From NCBI GenBank assembly GCA_900618425.1, contig UZAN01039456.1, positions 6,556 to 70,555 of the forward strand: a DNA stretch of 64,000 bases. Reading direction: 5' to 3'. The notes under the pieces are model-generated. The model had not been told where the DNA came from and did no database searches. It saw only the letters and a list, made by a program, of their open reading frames with translations. A program made the position numbers and the translations under genes. Positions 13,405 through 25,469 of this stretch are shown one piece after another. This DNA is from Echinostoma caproni. Lineage: Eukaryota > Platyhelminthes > Trematoda > Plagiorchiida > Echinostomatidae. Position 1 is the stretch's first letter. The number at the start of each line of letters is the position of its first letter.

Positions 13405-16400
13405 CTGTTGTATTGTATTATATGTACACTCAGTGAACAATAAGATTTAATTGTTTCGAAAACTTTAACTTCAGCAAAATCAGTTTTTCTGTTAATTTGG
13501 CAAAACAATGAGCAAATATACAAGATCTAGGCTGAATCATCATTTGTGTTTGGAATGTGTACCCTAATTAACATGAAGCGGTCGTACAGTGCCTGCACAA
13601 ATAAAGGTAGAGAGAGCGAGAGAGAAACTAGCCAGTTGCTACTTTGACATTTGTAGCCAGTTGGTCAATTCGTACTTGCACTTCTAAACACCTGTGAACA
13701 CGTGCCTAATTTGGACTTGTGATGAAGTTAATCATGACAACCTCCGATAATTGTTGATGAGATTATTCATTATCCTGTACATTACGTCGTCATCCGCCGC
13801 GTCCGCCTACTCTCTGAATGACCCCCAGGTGCCCGCAAGTGTGAAATCATAACATGCGTCCATGATTCTATTAGCAATTGGTATCAGAACCTGTGATTGA
13901 AAAACTATCTGTTTTGTTTCGCATTATGCTTGATCAGCTTGGAACGGGATTTACACAGCATGAACTGTCTCCCATACAGAAAGCGTGAAAGAGGCTTGTA
14001 AGCAAGTCGGTGAAAGAAACCATCAAACATCTCTGACACAAAGGTAATCAACCCAATGTCTCCCCATCTGTCGATCGAAATTCGTTGTTGTCGAAGCCAG
14101 AAAGGTCTTTTCACTGGATTTTATGCCACATCGACTAAACACATTAACGTGAAACCTTGATTTGTAAAACTGAAATCAGACTGGTGTGTACAAAATCCTT
14201 CCCACGATAAACAAAAGTATAAAACATTCACATCAAATACAGTTTGGTAACCGGGAGACGGATAGAATGTTGTAAAAGAATCAAGAGTATCAGGTCTGAT
14301 CTTGTTGGTGAAACGAACACGTGGCATCAAGTCAATGCAGCTAACTGAATCAGTTAACCAGTTAGAGAAGCCTTCAACCCATTGAGATTTATTGAATTGA
14401 CTGAAAATCGGATATTTTTCGTGTTGTATGGCTAAAGCTGATCAAGACTGTTTGTGATTTGGTATCCGAATCAGCAGTTTTAACCCCATGAAACAATTCA
14501 GTATCAATCTATCAAACAAAGTTACCGGAGCCTCGTTGTCCCTTCAATTCACTGAGTGACGAAAAGGTGACAGTCGAGAACGACAAGCGCCGTAATTAGT
14601 CGATAGGTGAGTTGACCGACGCCCATTCATAGAAATGTGTGTATGAGCAAGTCCAATGTGGGTGTGATGAATGAAGGACCTCGTGGCAAACGGACATAAA
14701 TTGCCGCTTGGTTGCTTGTATTTTTCCTTTGGACTGGAATGCGTAGTTAGTAGGTGTAGACATGAGATATTCGATTTCCTATGAAAACCGGAACCATTTT
14801 ACTGCTTACCATTTGACCCAATGTGCACTGAAACAATAGAAAATTGGGGGAAGAAATTGTGGATTTACATAAGGTGGCTGTTCGCGGGTCATACTATGAC
14901 GTAGATAGTTACTCTAACGCTTAAAACAGCGAATAGCCACCAGTTGTATATTGCTCAGTTTCGTCTCATATTCACGTCCAGGCCAACCATAAGTCTGCAG
15001 CTTCAAGATAAATTTCCTGTTTCTGTGATTCCATTTTGTGTTATCTTTCACTTTTGGTTATGGTATAATATATGTTAGTTGCACGAGCGGGCGGTTGACT
15101 CAGCAAGTTTGCGAGGATCGTCTGGCCTGATCGCACAAAAGAGTAGAAAAATCGATCACAGCTTGTTGATTGAGGTCACAAAATGAACTTGTCCATGACA
15201 TGACGCTCTTCGAACCAAGTGTGTAAACCAAAATCTAATCGGATCGAAACAGTGTTCCGGTCCCAGTGAAAGCATTAAGAATTCGTATTTTTCCTGACCC
15301 CAGCCCAAACTACTGTGAATTGCCCATCCTGGTGTCGTTAGATACCAAAACGGGGAACGGGAGATTTATCTGCTTTCCTTGTTTATTTGGCATCAATACA
15401 CGTTATTATCGACCTATCATTTTGGCTCACCTAAATAAACCGTGATATATCAGTCAGGAAAGACGATTCGATGAAGAAAACTTCTGTTTCGCTGCAAAGC
15501 GCTTTCATGAACTGAATGCAGACTGTCTGGTGACCGTGAGACATAATAATCTTGATTAGTTTGTCTATAACATGACTGTTTTAAAAAGAATGTGTTTTGT
15601 TCTTTCGGCGAACGAAATACCCAAATCCGTAAATGGCACGCAGAGAGTGATCGATGAACCAGATTTTGCTAGACCTACCAAATGAAAAAAGAACGCCTGA
15701 AAAGAAAGATGACAATGAGATGTGAACCGGTATGTTCTATTGCCCGAAAGAGAATTAATGCCTCGTGCCAAATGAGGTCGTGATTTCGAAGCACGACATG
15801 AAAGTGCTTGAAAGGTGTTTTATAAACTATTGATATGAAAATGTATGGAATTAAGTGGTTTTTGGCTTGAGAGAGGAAAAGAGCCATACAAGAGCCTTCT
15901 GCCTGCCCTGAAGAACACATCCACACGTCGTGGGGCAGTCGAATCAGATCAGTAAACCCCATGTTGGGTACCTTATGACTGAGCACTTTACGATACTTGA
16001 CCTACTCCCATGCTTGAATTGTTATCATATGTGATAAACAATAACCCCTTTAGCACAAGGGCGGAATTTTTGAATAAATCCTAGTAATTGCAAAAGATTT
16101 GTGTTCACCTCGTCATTTTTTGCTCTGCATCGTGTTGATGAATAGTCAGTGAAAAATATTGCCCCTCTGTTTCTATCACTATAAGTTATAGTGACATAAG
16201 GATCATCGTCGTATCTCAAATTTCAATTCTTTTAGTCATTCAGTTACTTCAGAAGTTATTGATTACCGTGACCTTTTAGAAGTCTTACATCAAATTCAGA
16301 GAAGAGATTGAAAGTTTTGAATTCGGATCTGTTTCATTCATTAACTAATTGCGGTAAACAAATAAGCTCCAGTTCGTGAGTGCAAAAAATTGACCATTGA

Positions 16401-19400
16401 GCAAGTCAAACCGTGCAGACTCGCGAAATCATCCACTGAAATGAAGAACATGCCACAGGGGCTGTAAATTGTAACCGAAATTGAACAAAGGCACTCATCG
16501 TGATTCGAATTGACTTATTATGTGATGGTGAGAAGTTTATCTTGACTCGGTTCTCTTGTGTCGGTCGGATCAAAACAATCGCCCACACATGTGAATGAGA
16601 AGAATGGTGCCATAGTCGGAATGAGTCATCTGCCGTTTGCAGCGCAAGAAATCCAATTGTGGTAACCCCTGATCGAGCGACAAAACCAACCACGTGGGGG
16701 TGAAACATGACAATGCTAACCTTCAGAATGAAAAAAAACATCTCTCTGGAATACAAGCAGTTGGCGCGAATGAAATTCAATACCATCCACTCTTTTCTTC
16801 TCTTGCAAGCACACTGTTCATTGCCTTCCAGAAGCACAACATTATATCCCAATTGGCTGTACAACCCGGAAAGGCTTTCGCTTGGAAATTGTCTAATTCC
16901 CAACAGTGAGCCTCCAAAAGAAACCTATGTCAGCTAGGCGGCACTTGATGTTGTTTGAAGACTACTGACGTAAACCGCTCTACATCCAGACTACGGAATC
17001 TCGAATTATACAGCTGCTCATCTATAATTATGAAAAATTTATCACACATTGAATACACAAAACGGTTATATTTCTAGCTTCTTCTAACCCACTCTCACGT
17101 ACAGTACAGGCCCGGCTGGGTAGTGATTTTGGTTTAAGTGCTTCTCATAGAAGAGTTGTATTAGTTGAGGGAAACAATATCCTTTAAAGCACCGTGATGA
17201 ACGAGTAGGGGTTTGAAGAACAGTGGGGTGACTGAGGGAGGGGAGAACGAGAATTGTGACCTGACCTTTTTGTGACGAAATTGTAATGCTTAGTAATAGT
17301 GTGGTATTCGGCAGGGAGAAAGTGTGGGTTGCTTGTCACATCTGTGATCGATAACTGTTCGTTTCATCGAGTAAAACCTATTCGTAAATTAAAAACACAT
17401 GTGGAACAAGCACACTAGACGTAAGTCCCATTTAGCATACGTGAAATTATTTTTCCTAGTTATGAGAGTAGTTTTCCTAGACAGATTGGGGAGTGCTTTG
17501 ATGAACAGATGGAATAAGATGATTGTCGTTGTCAAACAGTGACTGACTGAGGGTGTAACGCCACAATTTCAGCTACGCTAATGCAACAAACGATGAAAAG
17601 ACCGGGTTCCGCTTGTTCTACTTCCGCTTAACGGTCGTTTTATTTAAAGTTTTTCTCGCTTATTCCATTCTACATCAAACAGTTACCTTCAGATTGCTGA
17701 TGTATCAGAACAATCTGACTAGAGGAGGGGAGGGATTTCTATAGATCCCACTTGAATGTGGTATGGAAGTTTGAAACAAATGCATTGTAGGACAAGTCAA
17801 TGTCGAATGCAACTCTTTGTGGATTTCCGAAGGATGGTCACTTTGGAGCACTAGTGAATAGCGTTCAATTTGAACATATCTCAGATTATTCCATGGCTCG
17901 GATGGATGCGATTATCATAGCATATTTTTCATCCATTGTTTTTTTCATTCATTGCAACCTAAATCATCCACCTTGTGATGCGTCAATAAAGTAATATGCC
18001 ACTGAAAATGGTGCCAAAATTCTGAATCATTAATCCAAAAGAATATCGTGAAAAAATGAGCAGCAGTAGTATTACTTATTCACTCCACAGTTTCAACGGA
18101 ATTATGCTTCGAAGTGAGGGGAGCATTATCACGATCAAACACATTTGTTGACTGCACCTGTCTGCCCCTGGATCTCGTGTGAATCGATTGCAGTAGATTG
18201 ACTATCTCCTCGGTAAAAAATCGAACTAAAATCTCTTCCGGATTTCAGCAGTCAGTCGTGAAAACATGCACACAGGCCGTCGCTAAGAGGCAACCAATTG
18301 TCCCGGTAACGGTTAGCTTATCTTTTATTCATTAGCCTGATGACTTTGAACAATGACTGCGGAGGGGAATTTCAAGCTTTTCAAGGGTGAAATAATTGTG
18401 AACAAGCTGGGTTGTGGAAAACTAAAAACCGTGAGAGAAAATGCCGCAAGCAGCAAATGAGACATATGTTCAAATACACAATCAATAAACATGAGTGAGA
18501 GGATATCTTTAATCTAATGGTGATAAATTTTATCTTAAAGACTCAGTGCCGGTTGTATTGAATAATCGCGCAGCAGGTTAGAAACCGTTATGGATATTGA
18601 ACACGTGAAAAACAGGATACTGGAGGAATTTGAACTTGAACTGTGAGTGGCATTGCTGTATCCACCGCCATTGTGTGCTATATTATAGGTACCCTTAATC
18701 CGACAAAACCCGTAGACTGATTTTCACAAATCAATAAATCATTCATATATGGAGAGCTTTATGGAAGAGTGTTTGGAACGGTCGATAACTAATACAGTAG
18801 GCATTTACTCTGATAACCCTAATTTGCTCCAACAAGATAAATAAGCAGGAATCAAAAAAGTGCCCTACCTACGCAGCAGGAAGTGGTCTTTGCACTGCTT
18901 TGGGGCAGTTAACGTTATTCTTACCTACGCAGCCTACAGCTGTTTCTTCAAGATTCGATTAGCACCGCTGGTCGAACGAACAGATGGTCAGTCCGGCAAG
19001 GTGAATCGATAGCTGACGGACGAACAAATGACAGATGCACATCCTGAAAATTCCGAACAACAGATCTGAAGAACTGCACACAGCGATGCATCGGACAGTT
19101 TTCTGGGTAGACAGTATACGGGCTGTATTACCCAGTGGGGCACACTGCTGCAGCTAATCTTCAGTCACTCTTCTTCAAGAAAGATATCACCGCTTTGCTT
19201 TGTAATGAATAAAAGCGACGTTTTCAGTGTTATAAACTCCTAGAGGGAAAATAGGTTTTTTTCCGCATTCACATGATACATATAGCCATACAATTCACAT
19301 ATCAACGTTTCAGGTTGTCAATTATGTGTGTCACTTCACGTCATTCCGTGCTAGATCAAAAATACTCCTGGGGCCAAATTCAGTAGTATGCTGTTCTACC

Positions 19401-20060
19401 TTTATCAAAACACGATACCCGTATTGTTGATGTATATCACCTCTAAAAAGGGATAGACTATCTCATTTTTTCGTCACACCAGCTGAACTATATTCTCATC
19501 CTTTTCTTTAAATTAGTCATGCATTTTGGAATCCAATACGTCCGTCTTTGGCGTTGTAAATTCCTTTTTGGATGCTAATCAAGAAACCGTTGTAGTGCGC
19601 CACTGAGCAACCTAGTTCTTATGCAGTTAGAACACAATAGACTGATATATTGATGCTTATTGCAAATCAAAGTGTACGAAGGTTGGTAGAGAACACTGGG
19701 AAGCTGTTAGGAGGTATCCACGGGGTGTGCCATTATTTGAATTCATACTGAAAGTCGAGCCACGAACCCTCGGGTCGGGAATCGAAACCCTTAACCCTGA
19801 ACAACACAATCAACTAACATTGATGGGGGGGCCTTACTATTAGGACGAAATATGCTCTAGGCTCGTTCTCTTCGTGTTGGTCTAACTCCTCGAGAGTTCG
19901 TTCATACTGCAACGGGTGCATCCCTCCCGGCTACAAAAATAGTACTCACTGCGGATCAGCCTGAAAATGGATGAAATAGTCTGTTTGTAGCTTTGTATCT
20001 GTCACTGTGCACTGACAAGTAGAACATCCAAATGTGGGAAACAAATGTACCTCCAGGAAT

Positions 20061-20061
20061 N
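20061..20061. other. single ambiguous base (N)
   Basis: A lone N. Unlike the two Ns near 7 kb, I see no duplicated flank beside it. Confidence 0.95.
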
Positions 20062-21856
20062 TACACGGGAGTAAAACACAACACAAACCCCAGTGTTTGT
20101 AACCTAACATGGTATTCAGGTGGAGCTTAGGAATTAAATTGACGCCTCCTCATCGTGTTTATTCTTTTACGCTGACTGATTAGAGGTGACAGTGACAAAA
20201 AGCCTTTTCTGTTAGATCATGGTAGCCACCCGTTTCCCCTGTGAATTGCAGTTGGCCTTGAAAACCTCATTGTTCTGACGGAATGACTGAGCGAGTCCAG
20301 AACGAGAGAGACTGTTACCATGTTAAGTTCGATTAAAAAATTGGTGGATGTGACCGCTTGATTCACTTGAATGCCAACCGTGGTTTGTTCCAGAGAGATG
20401 TTTTAAATTGGAATGCCAACCTACGCATTTCACTCAGCTTTTGACTCCCATCGTTTGTCTTGCCATCGATCGTAGTTGAACCAAATCCGTTCAACAGGAC
20501 TGATTTTTTCTGATCCATTCATGTTGATTGTAACTAGGCCGTGATGCACACGCAATTCTATCTGGGACTCGGAGCACATCATGGCAAATCCTCGTATCAG
20601 GTCCATTGAAGATACAAACCTCCAACGTTTTGTTCCAAGTTGAGCAGTATATATTTAGAGAGAGAAAGAGAGAGATCGAACTTGCGCACCATAGTGGCCT
20701 TCTTCATATCTCTTCCTCTCAAAGCCTAGGCTTTTGAGTCTCATTCACGGGAATGACTATGGTATCAGCCCACACCTGTAACAGTATGTTGTTGCTTCTT
20801 TCATTCGAAAGACTCAAAAACGTAGGATTTATTGATTCCGACGACTGTTAGTGAGGCATCAGTTATCCGATAATAAAACCTCTGTGGAAAAACATCATAG
20901 CAGTATACCTACACAAGTGACTCCTAGGTATGGTACATTCATGTAATCAACATCCTGTTTGCTCTCCTTGGTTTTTAAGCGCTTGGGTTATTTCTTTGAT
21001 ATGGAATCCATCAAGTTAACAATCTAAAGGCATTAGTCAGTTTTCCTCGGGACTTGCCACACTCTGGTTTCTAATGACCACTGTCGCAGTAGATAACTTA
21101 TCTCTGCCTTAAACACAGAAAAAACGGTTTTCGATGTTCTTCGAATCTGGGTTGTTGACGAATGAATTCGACTTCGAAAAAGACACCAATCCAGGTACTG
21201 TATAAATGGGGGAAAACAGTGTGCAATCAAGTCTCAAAGATTTCTGTAATAATCCTCGATCGAGATGGAACATTAGGCTTTACATAGGAAAAGTATGATT
21301 ATCTGCAAACGTCTTTTGAGAGTGCTGATCAATTAACAACTTGATTTGCAACAAATAGTTTTTAATTCCAAGTGCTAACTTTGAACTACTGCAAACTTTA
21401 TCGCAGCACTCAAGGTTGCGCCAATTCAAATGGGAATACCTTAACTCTGTCCAGCCGCACCAGTAACATTTTATCGTGAGTGCTTTTATCTCACAGGACC
21501 TTTTGCGTTCTTTTTTACTTCGCCTTTCTGATTTATCTCAGATCCTGACTCGTAAAAGAACTGTCTGTCTGTTCTTCCTCCCAAACCTCTCTCCCCAGTG
21601 GCCTGGCTACCCGTTCCACCGCTCTCCAGCCGTCCTACACCGCCCACTAAGCCACATATCGTCTTCCTCTGCGAGAACATGAGTCGAGGAACATATTGTA
21701 TCGCATCTCGGTCTACTTCACTGCGTTGGGAGAGCCCGGCATACGTTCACATTACAATACACGAGAAATAAGAGCATTGATATAGAAGATAACTTTCGGA
21801 ATGAGTGCTTTTCACCCATAGCTATCCAAAAACAAGCAGTAATTCTAAATCCACTT

Positions 21857-22594
21857 CTGACGTCAATTCATTACCAGTGTTCGTGGACCGGCCAGTATTT
21901 ACATTTCAAAAGCTTTTGTACTCTACGGTACACGATTGGATTGGTAAGAACGTTCTTCCACGGAGTTCATCGCCTGTGTAGTCTGGAAGTGATAAAAAGT
22001 GAACTTAGAGATTTGACGATTGCCTCGTCCTCCAACGGTTATCCCCTACCTTTTGTAGAGAAGTATTGCACATCTACCATTTCCAGGCCAACGTACACTA
22101 TGGTCGAAAAGAAACCGGTTTTCATTAGTGTACCATTTAAAGGAGACGATGCCATTGCGCGGGTTGGTTGTCGGCTTCATACTTCAGTTAAGTCTACCTA
22201 TCTTGCCGCGAAGCTGATCATGATTCGCAGGACAATGAACTCATTAATTTGGTCAAACATTGATAGATCCAGCGATTCGGTCACCTCCAGTTGCATCTAT
22301 CGTTTTCAATGTAGTTGCGGTTCGCGGTACGTTGGAAGGACTGAATACCGGCTTTCAATCAGAATGAGTGAGCATGTTCCGAATAACTTATCACTTCGAA
22401 GAGGAAATCTTCCAGTAGGCGCGGTGTCACGCCACTCGACGGATACCGGACACTACATTGACAAACTGAAAGCTTTCCGCGTAATCCTCAAAATTCTAAA
22501 CCCAAGGACGTTTAGGTTTGGTGAAGCGATTAACATTAGTCGTTTAAAGCCTGACCTATGTATGCAAGAGGTCTTTATGATGCAGTTGCCATAA
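21857..22594 (+). pseudogene. Penelope-like element, C-terminal RT thumb and GIY-YIG endonuclease
   Basis: A single open frame encodes the C-terminal part of a Penelope-like retroelement protein. In order it shows a WTGQYLHFKSF block, LVRTFFHGVHRLCS, NGYP, then FISVPFKGDD at the end of the reverse transcriptase thumb. The endonuclease domain follows, with the cysteine-flanked YRFQCSCGSRYVGRT motif, a downstream Arg (RLSIRMSEH) and SRHSTDTGH. In this class reverse transcriptase primes on a nick made by the GIY-YIG endonuclease. The catalytic reverse transcriptase motifs are missing upstream, so the copy is 5'-truncated and cannot move by itself. The frame is intact for over 230 codons with no stop, which suggests a fairly recent insertion. 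It ends at a TAA in front of the A/T-rich 3' flank. Confidence 0.85.
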
Positions 22595-23326
22595 CCATGG
22601 CATTTTTTCACCTTTCCTTCCCTTTATCTCAACCGTTCCCCTACCCCATCATTATTGATACTTCATCCATCTCGTTTCCATAAAACATAATTATTTTGGA
22701 CCCGTTCAATTGATCGATTTTCTACTTCGTTACCTGTCTACGTTAGTTCTGGTTGTATCTATTTGGTATTACGTAACCATTTTCAACTCTCGTTCCTCCA
22801 CGGCTAATCGTTTTTCATGACGTAACTGAGTTTGAGCTAGCATTTCCCTCCTCCTCTTTCACCCATACCTAAACGACTTTGATAATGACTCAACAACCCA
22901 GTGTTTTCTACCTGAACCCATGTCATTATGTAAATGTCCATATATGGTATTCTTATGATAAAAACCGACCTATTTAATGTGCATAGACAACTGATTGAGA
23001 GCACGCAAAATTAATGGCTAATACCAGTTGTGCTCATATTGTGTTACTTGTTTTAGTCAAATGAATCAAAGGGAAAAGATATTTCCGATATTTTAATCCT
23101 ATTCCGTCGTTTGACACAATCTATCAGACATTTATGTTCCACTCCACTTGAATTCTCTCTCTTCACATTGAAACTGCTTTCCGAATTCCATTTGTTCCAT
23201 TATCTCTTCATCGAAATGTGTAGAAGATAGACAACAGCCCGGTTAATGGTCATGTGGACTGAAGCTGAAATCGAAAACTGTAATTATGGTCTTCTTTTTT
23301 TAAACATGAGATTTTATTTACAAAAA
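22595..23326. other. non-coding flank of the Penelope copy
   Basis: Pyrimidine-rich, with no exon on the plus strand. The right end contains the AATAAA signal of the minus-strand exon that starts at 23,327. Confidence 0.4.
23313..23318 (-). terminator. poly(A) signal AATAAA, minus strand
   Basis: A canonical AATAAA on the minus strand, about eight bases after the stop codon of the exon at 23,327-23,616. It would give a very short 3' UTR, which is common in compact parasite transcripts. Confidence 0.45.
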
Positions 23327-23616
23327 TCAAATTGAGCACATGTTGTGCAGCGTTTGCAGACTTGAGTCGCAGATGCAGTAATTGGTATTTGGTGACGCCA
23401 GACAGTGGAAAAGTTTACTATTTGTCATCAAATGCCCATATGCCTCCTCTATTGTTTCACAACAGTCTCGTGACCCATCAGTAAGTACATTGATGTGTGC
23501 CCGTGAACGCTGAGTAAATTGATCAGTTGTTTCGCCATATCTAATGCATAGACGGTTCATATTTGACTGTAATCGATTTAATTGCTCACATGCATCATCA
23601 TGCGAATCCAAATAAT
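23327..23616 (-). CDS. candidate 3'-terminal exon, helical protein of unknown function
   Basis: The minus-strand frame encodes roughly 96 residues that look protein-like. It starts with an amphipathic helical stretch (DACEQLNRLQSNMNRL), continues with RYGETTDQFTQRS and a second helical part (CCETIEEAYGHLM), and ends in a cysteine-containing tail. It ends at a TGA with AATAAA eight bases downstream. A possible acceptor (cgattatag) precedes position 23,616 and would start the exon with the last two bases of a codon, but its pyrimidine tract is weak. I do not recognise the family. The helical pattern recalls small coiled-coil subunits of trafficking complexes, which is a guess. The rest of the gene would lie at higher coordinates. 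Confidence 0.45.
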
Positions 23617-25043
23617 CTATAATCGAGAATGTTTATGACTTTACGTGGGATAGAATCGAAAAGAATGACTGCACGTGATCCGAGAAAAAGGAACACCCAC
23701 AGCACAGTTGCACCCCCATTGTCGGTATACAAGGCTCTAACTGTGAGACGAGGAACACCTCCACAACTTTGTGGCTGTGCTACTGGAGGATGGATGTACA
23801 ACAGCGAGTGGGGAGCAACAAGCACCTGTGAATGATGAAAAGTTACCATTTCAACCCCCCCCCTCCGGAATGCAATACTTTTTCTCCACGTGGTTTTATT
23901 CAGTCTTAATTTGCTTACCTAAACTCCTTTGTTTACAAGCTTGCGTTTAGGAATTTTCCACACAGTTTAAAAGAATACATTGGTTAGTTAAAATAAATTC
24001 TTTAAAATAACACGCCCTCGTTCGCATTCAGTTCATCGTTCCTCACACACATAGCGATCGAATGTGTTATGAACTACACGTTAACAGCAGGTGCTATTTT
24101 CGGCTTCAGCCAAACCCGTTCCTCTGCTAATGAATTAGCGGGCTATTTAACACATATGGCAAAAGCATAAACATGAAACTATGTATGGCTGACTTCGAAT
24201 CTCTGACAAGTAAGATAAGTATTTGTTTCTCCTCGTTTAGATACCGTTTTTCGATTAACTCAAGCACAGCACCTTCCTCTTTCTGTCTCAGCACCCCCTG
24301 CTTTTTCCCGGATACTGCCGATGTGACTTCGAATCACAGTTGAATTAGCCGAGACAGAGGCACCAGTCATTGCAACCACTCTTCCTTTCGTAATCATCCC
24401 AAAGTTATCGGGATTAATTGAAGTTCAGGTACGCGATTAGCGCAATTTATGGTTCGAACAAGTAAAATTTTCAATGAAACGATACAAAAGACTCATCCCT
24501 TTTCCAAGAACGTGAACGCATCGCACAAAACCGGTTTGTGAGTCTTCTTCGGAAAACTTTGAGAGCACTTTTTGGCCGAATACTCATCAAAAGTGGCTAT
24601 CTGTTTTGTATACACATCCAAATTCGGGTATGAGAAGTAGGTAATCCGATTTGCCAGATACTTGGACTATCTCGGCTAGCCATCCGCACCGTAGACCATG
24701 TGAGGATTCTAAACCTAGCGCTTCTTGGTTACCGTAGCTGAGTGCTCATACTCCACCAACGTGTTTGATTCTATGATACACAATCTCTTAAATGTTTTCC
24801 TCCGACAACTGAGCAGTTATGAATTCATTGTTAAGTTACGAATACACCTGACTGCATTTCAACTGGGATCACATAATATTTCCCTACTTCTTCAAAATAC
24901 ATTAAACGATTTAGTGTATCAAGCTTGGATTAGCCTATTTGAGTGTTCGGAGGCACCGGGCACTCTTGGTGGTCTTGGGTGTGCCTTTCACTCCTTAGGT
25001 GATTGTTGATTCCCCACAGGGTGATGCATTCAAATGCGATGGA
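23617..25043. other. non-coding stretch, probable intron
   Basis: No clear exon. A block at about 24,925-24,975 (attagcc... gaggcaccgggcactc) resembles, in reverse complement, the spacer of the inverted SINE pair just downstream. The repeat compound therefore probably begins here. Confidence 0.35.
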
Positions 25044-25233
25044 AATGTTTGTGATAACCGACAAAGAGCACTGAACAGCTGTTTCGTCCTGTTTGGGACT
25101 CGTAAGCAGTGCGTACGTTTTGTGTCCCTGTCAGAACTCAAACCGCGACCAGTCGGGTCGGAACTTAAAACCCTTGAGCTACACGGCCGATGGACATCAC
25201 CTTGTGCGAATGGCCCAATCAATTTAGAGTATC
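25044..25233 (-). repeat. tRNA-derived SINE, family II, left arm of inverted pair
   Basis: This is the reverse complement of the right arm (25,274-25,469) with only scattered differences. Read on the minus strand it has a tRNA-like head (gccgtgtagctcaagggttt), a box B (gcggtttgagttctgac) and a conserved body shared with the other arm. The frame running through both arms reads FVLFGTR, QCVRFVSLS and RPVGS. That explains why gene predictors could call a protein here, but it is repeat-derived. Confidence 0.75.
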
Positions 25234-25273
25234 GAGAGTGCCTGGTACCTCTGAACTGGGCTAATCGAAACTT
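25234..25273. repeat. spacer of the inverted SINE pair
   Basis: About 40 bases separate the two arms. A transcript through the locus could fold into a hairpin with a stem near 190 base pairs and this loop. Confidence 0.65.
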
Positions 25274-25469
25274 GATACTCTAAATTGATTGAGCCCTTCG
25301 CACAAGGTGACGACTGTCGGCCGTGTAGCTCAGAGATAAGGGTTTTAAGTCTCGACCCGACTGGTCGCGGTTCGAGCTTCGACAGGGAAACAAAACGTAC
25401 GCACTGCTGACGAGTCCCAAACAGGACGAAACAGCTGTCCAGTGCTCTTTGATTGGTATCACAAACATT
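25274..25469 (+). repeat. tRNA-derived SINE, family II, right arm of inverted pair
   Basis: The tRNA-like head has a good box A (tagctcagagataagg, from about 25,326) and a worn box B (cggttcgagcttcgac, from about 25,369). The body continues through gagtcccaaacaggacgaaa and ends near gtatcacaaacatt. It has a few extra bases relative to the left arm, including an insertion inside the box-A region. Family membership is shared with the older copy near 4.5 kb. Confidence 0.75.

Larger units (their letters stand above)
7742..21856. other. long non-coding stretch, possibly intron or intergenic
   Basis: I find no exon that combines a protein-like frame with good splice sites. The longest frames (138 codons plus at 10001-10417; 165 codons minus at 16406-16903) have no family motif and unlikely composition. 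Scattered tRNA-like box-B remnants (near 8,390 plus and 19,780 minus) suggest worn SINEs. There is a single N at 20,061. Confidence 0.35.

Noticed and set aside
16406..16903. 165-codon minus-strand frame
   Set aside because: No recognisable motif, unlikely composition, no splice signals, and overlapping plus-strand frames of similar quality. Treated as chance.
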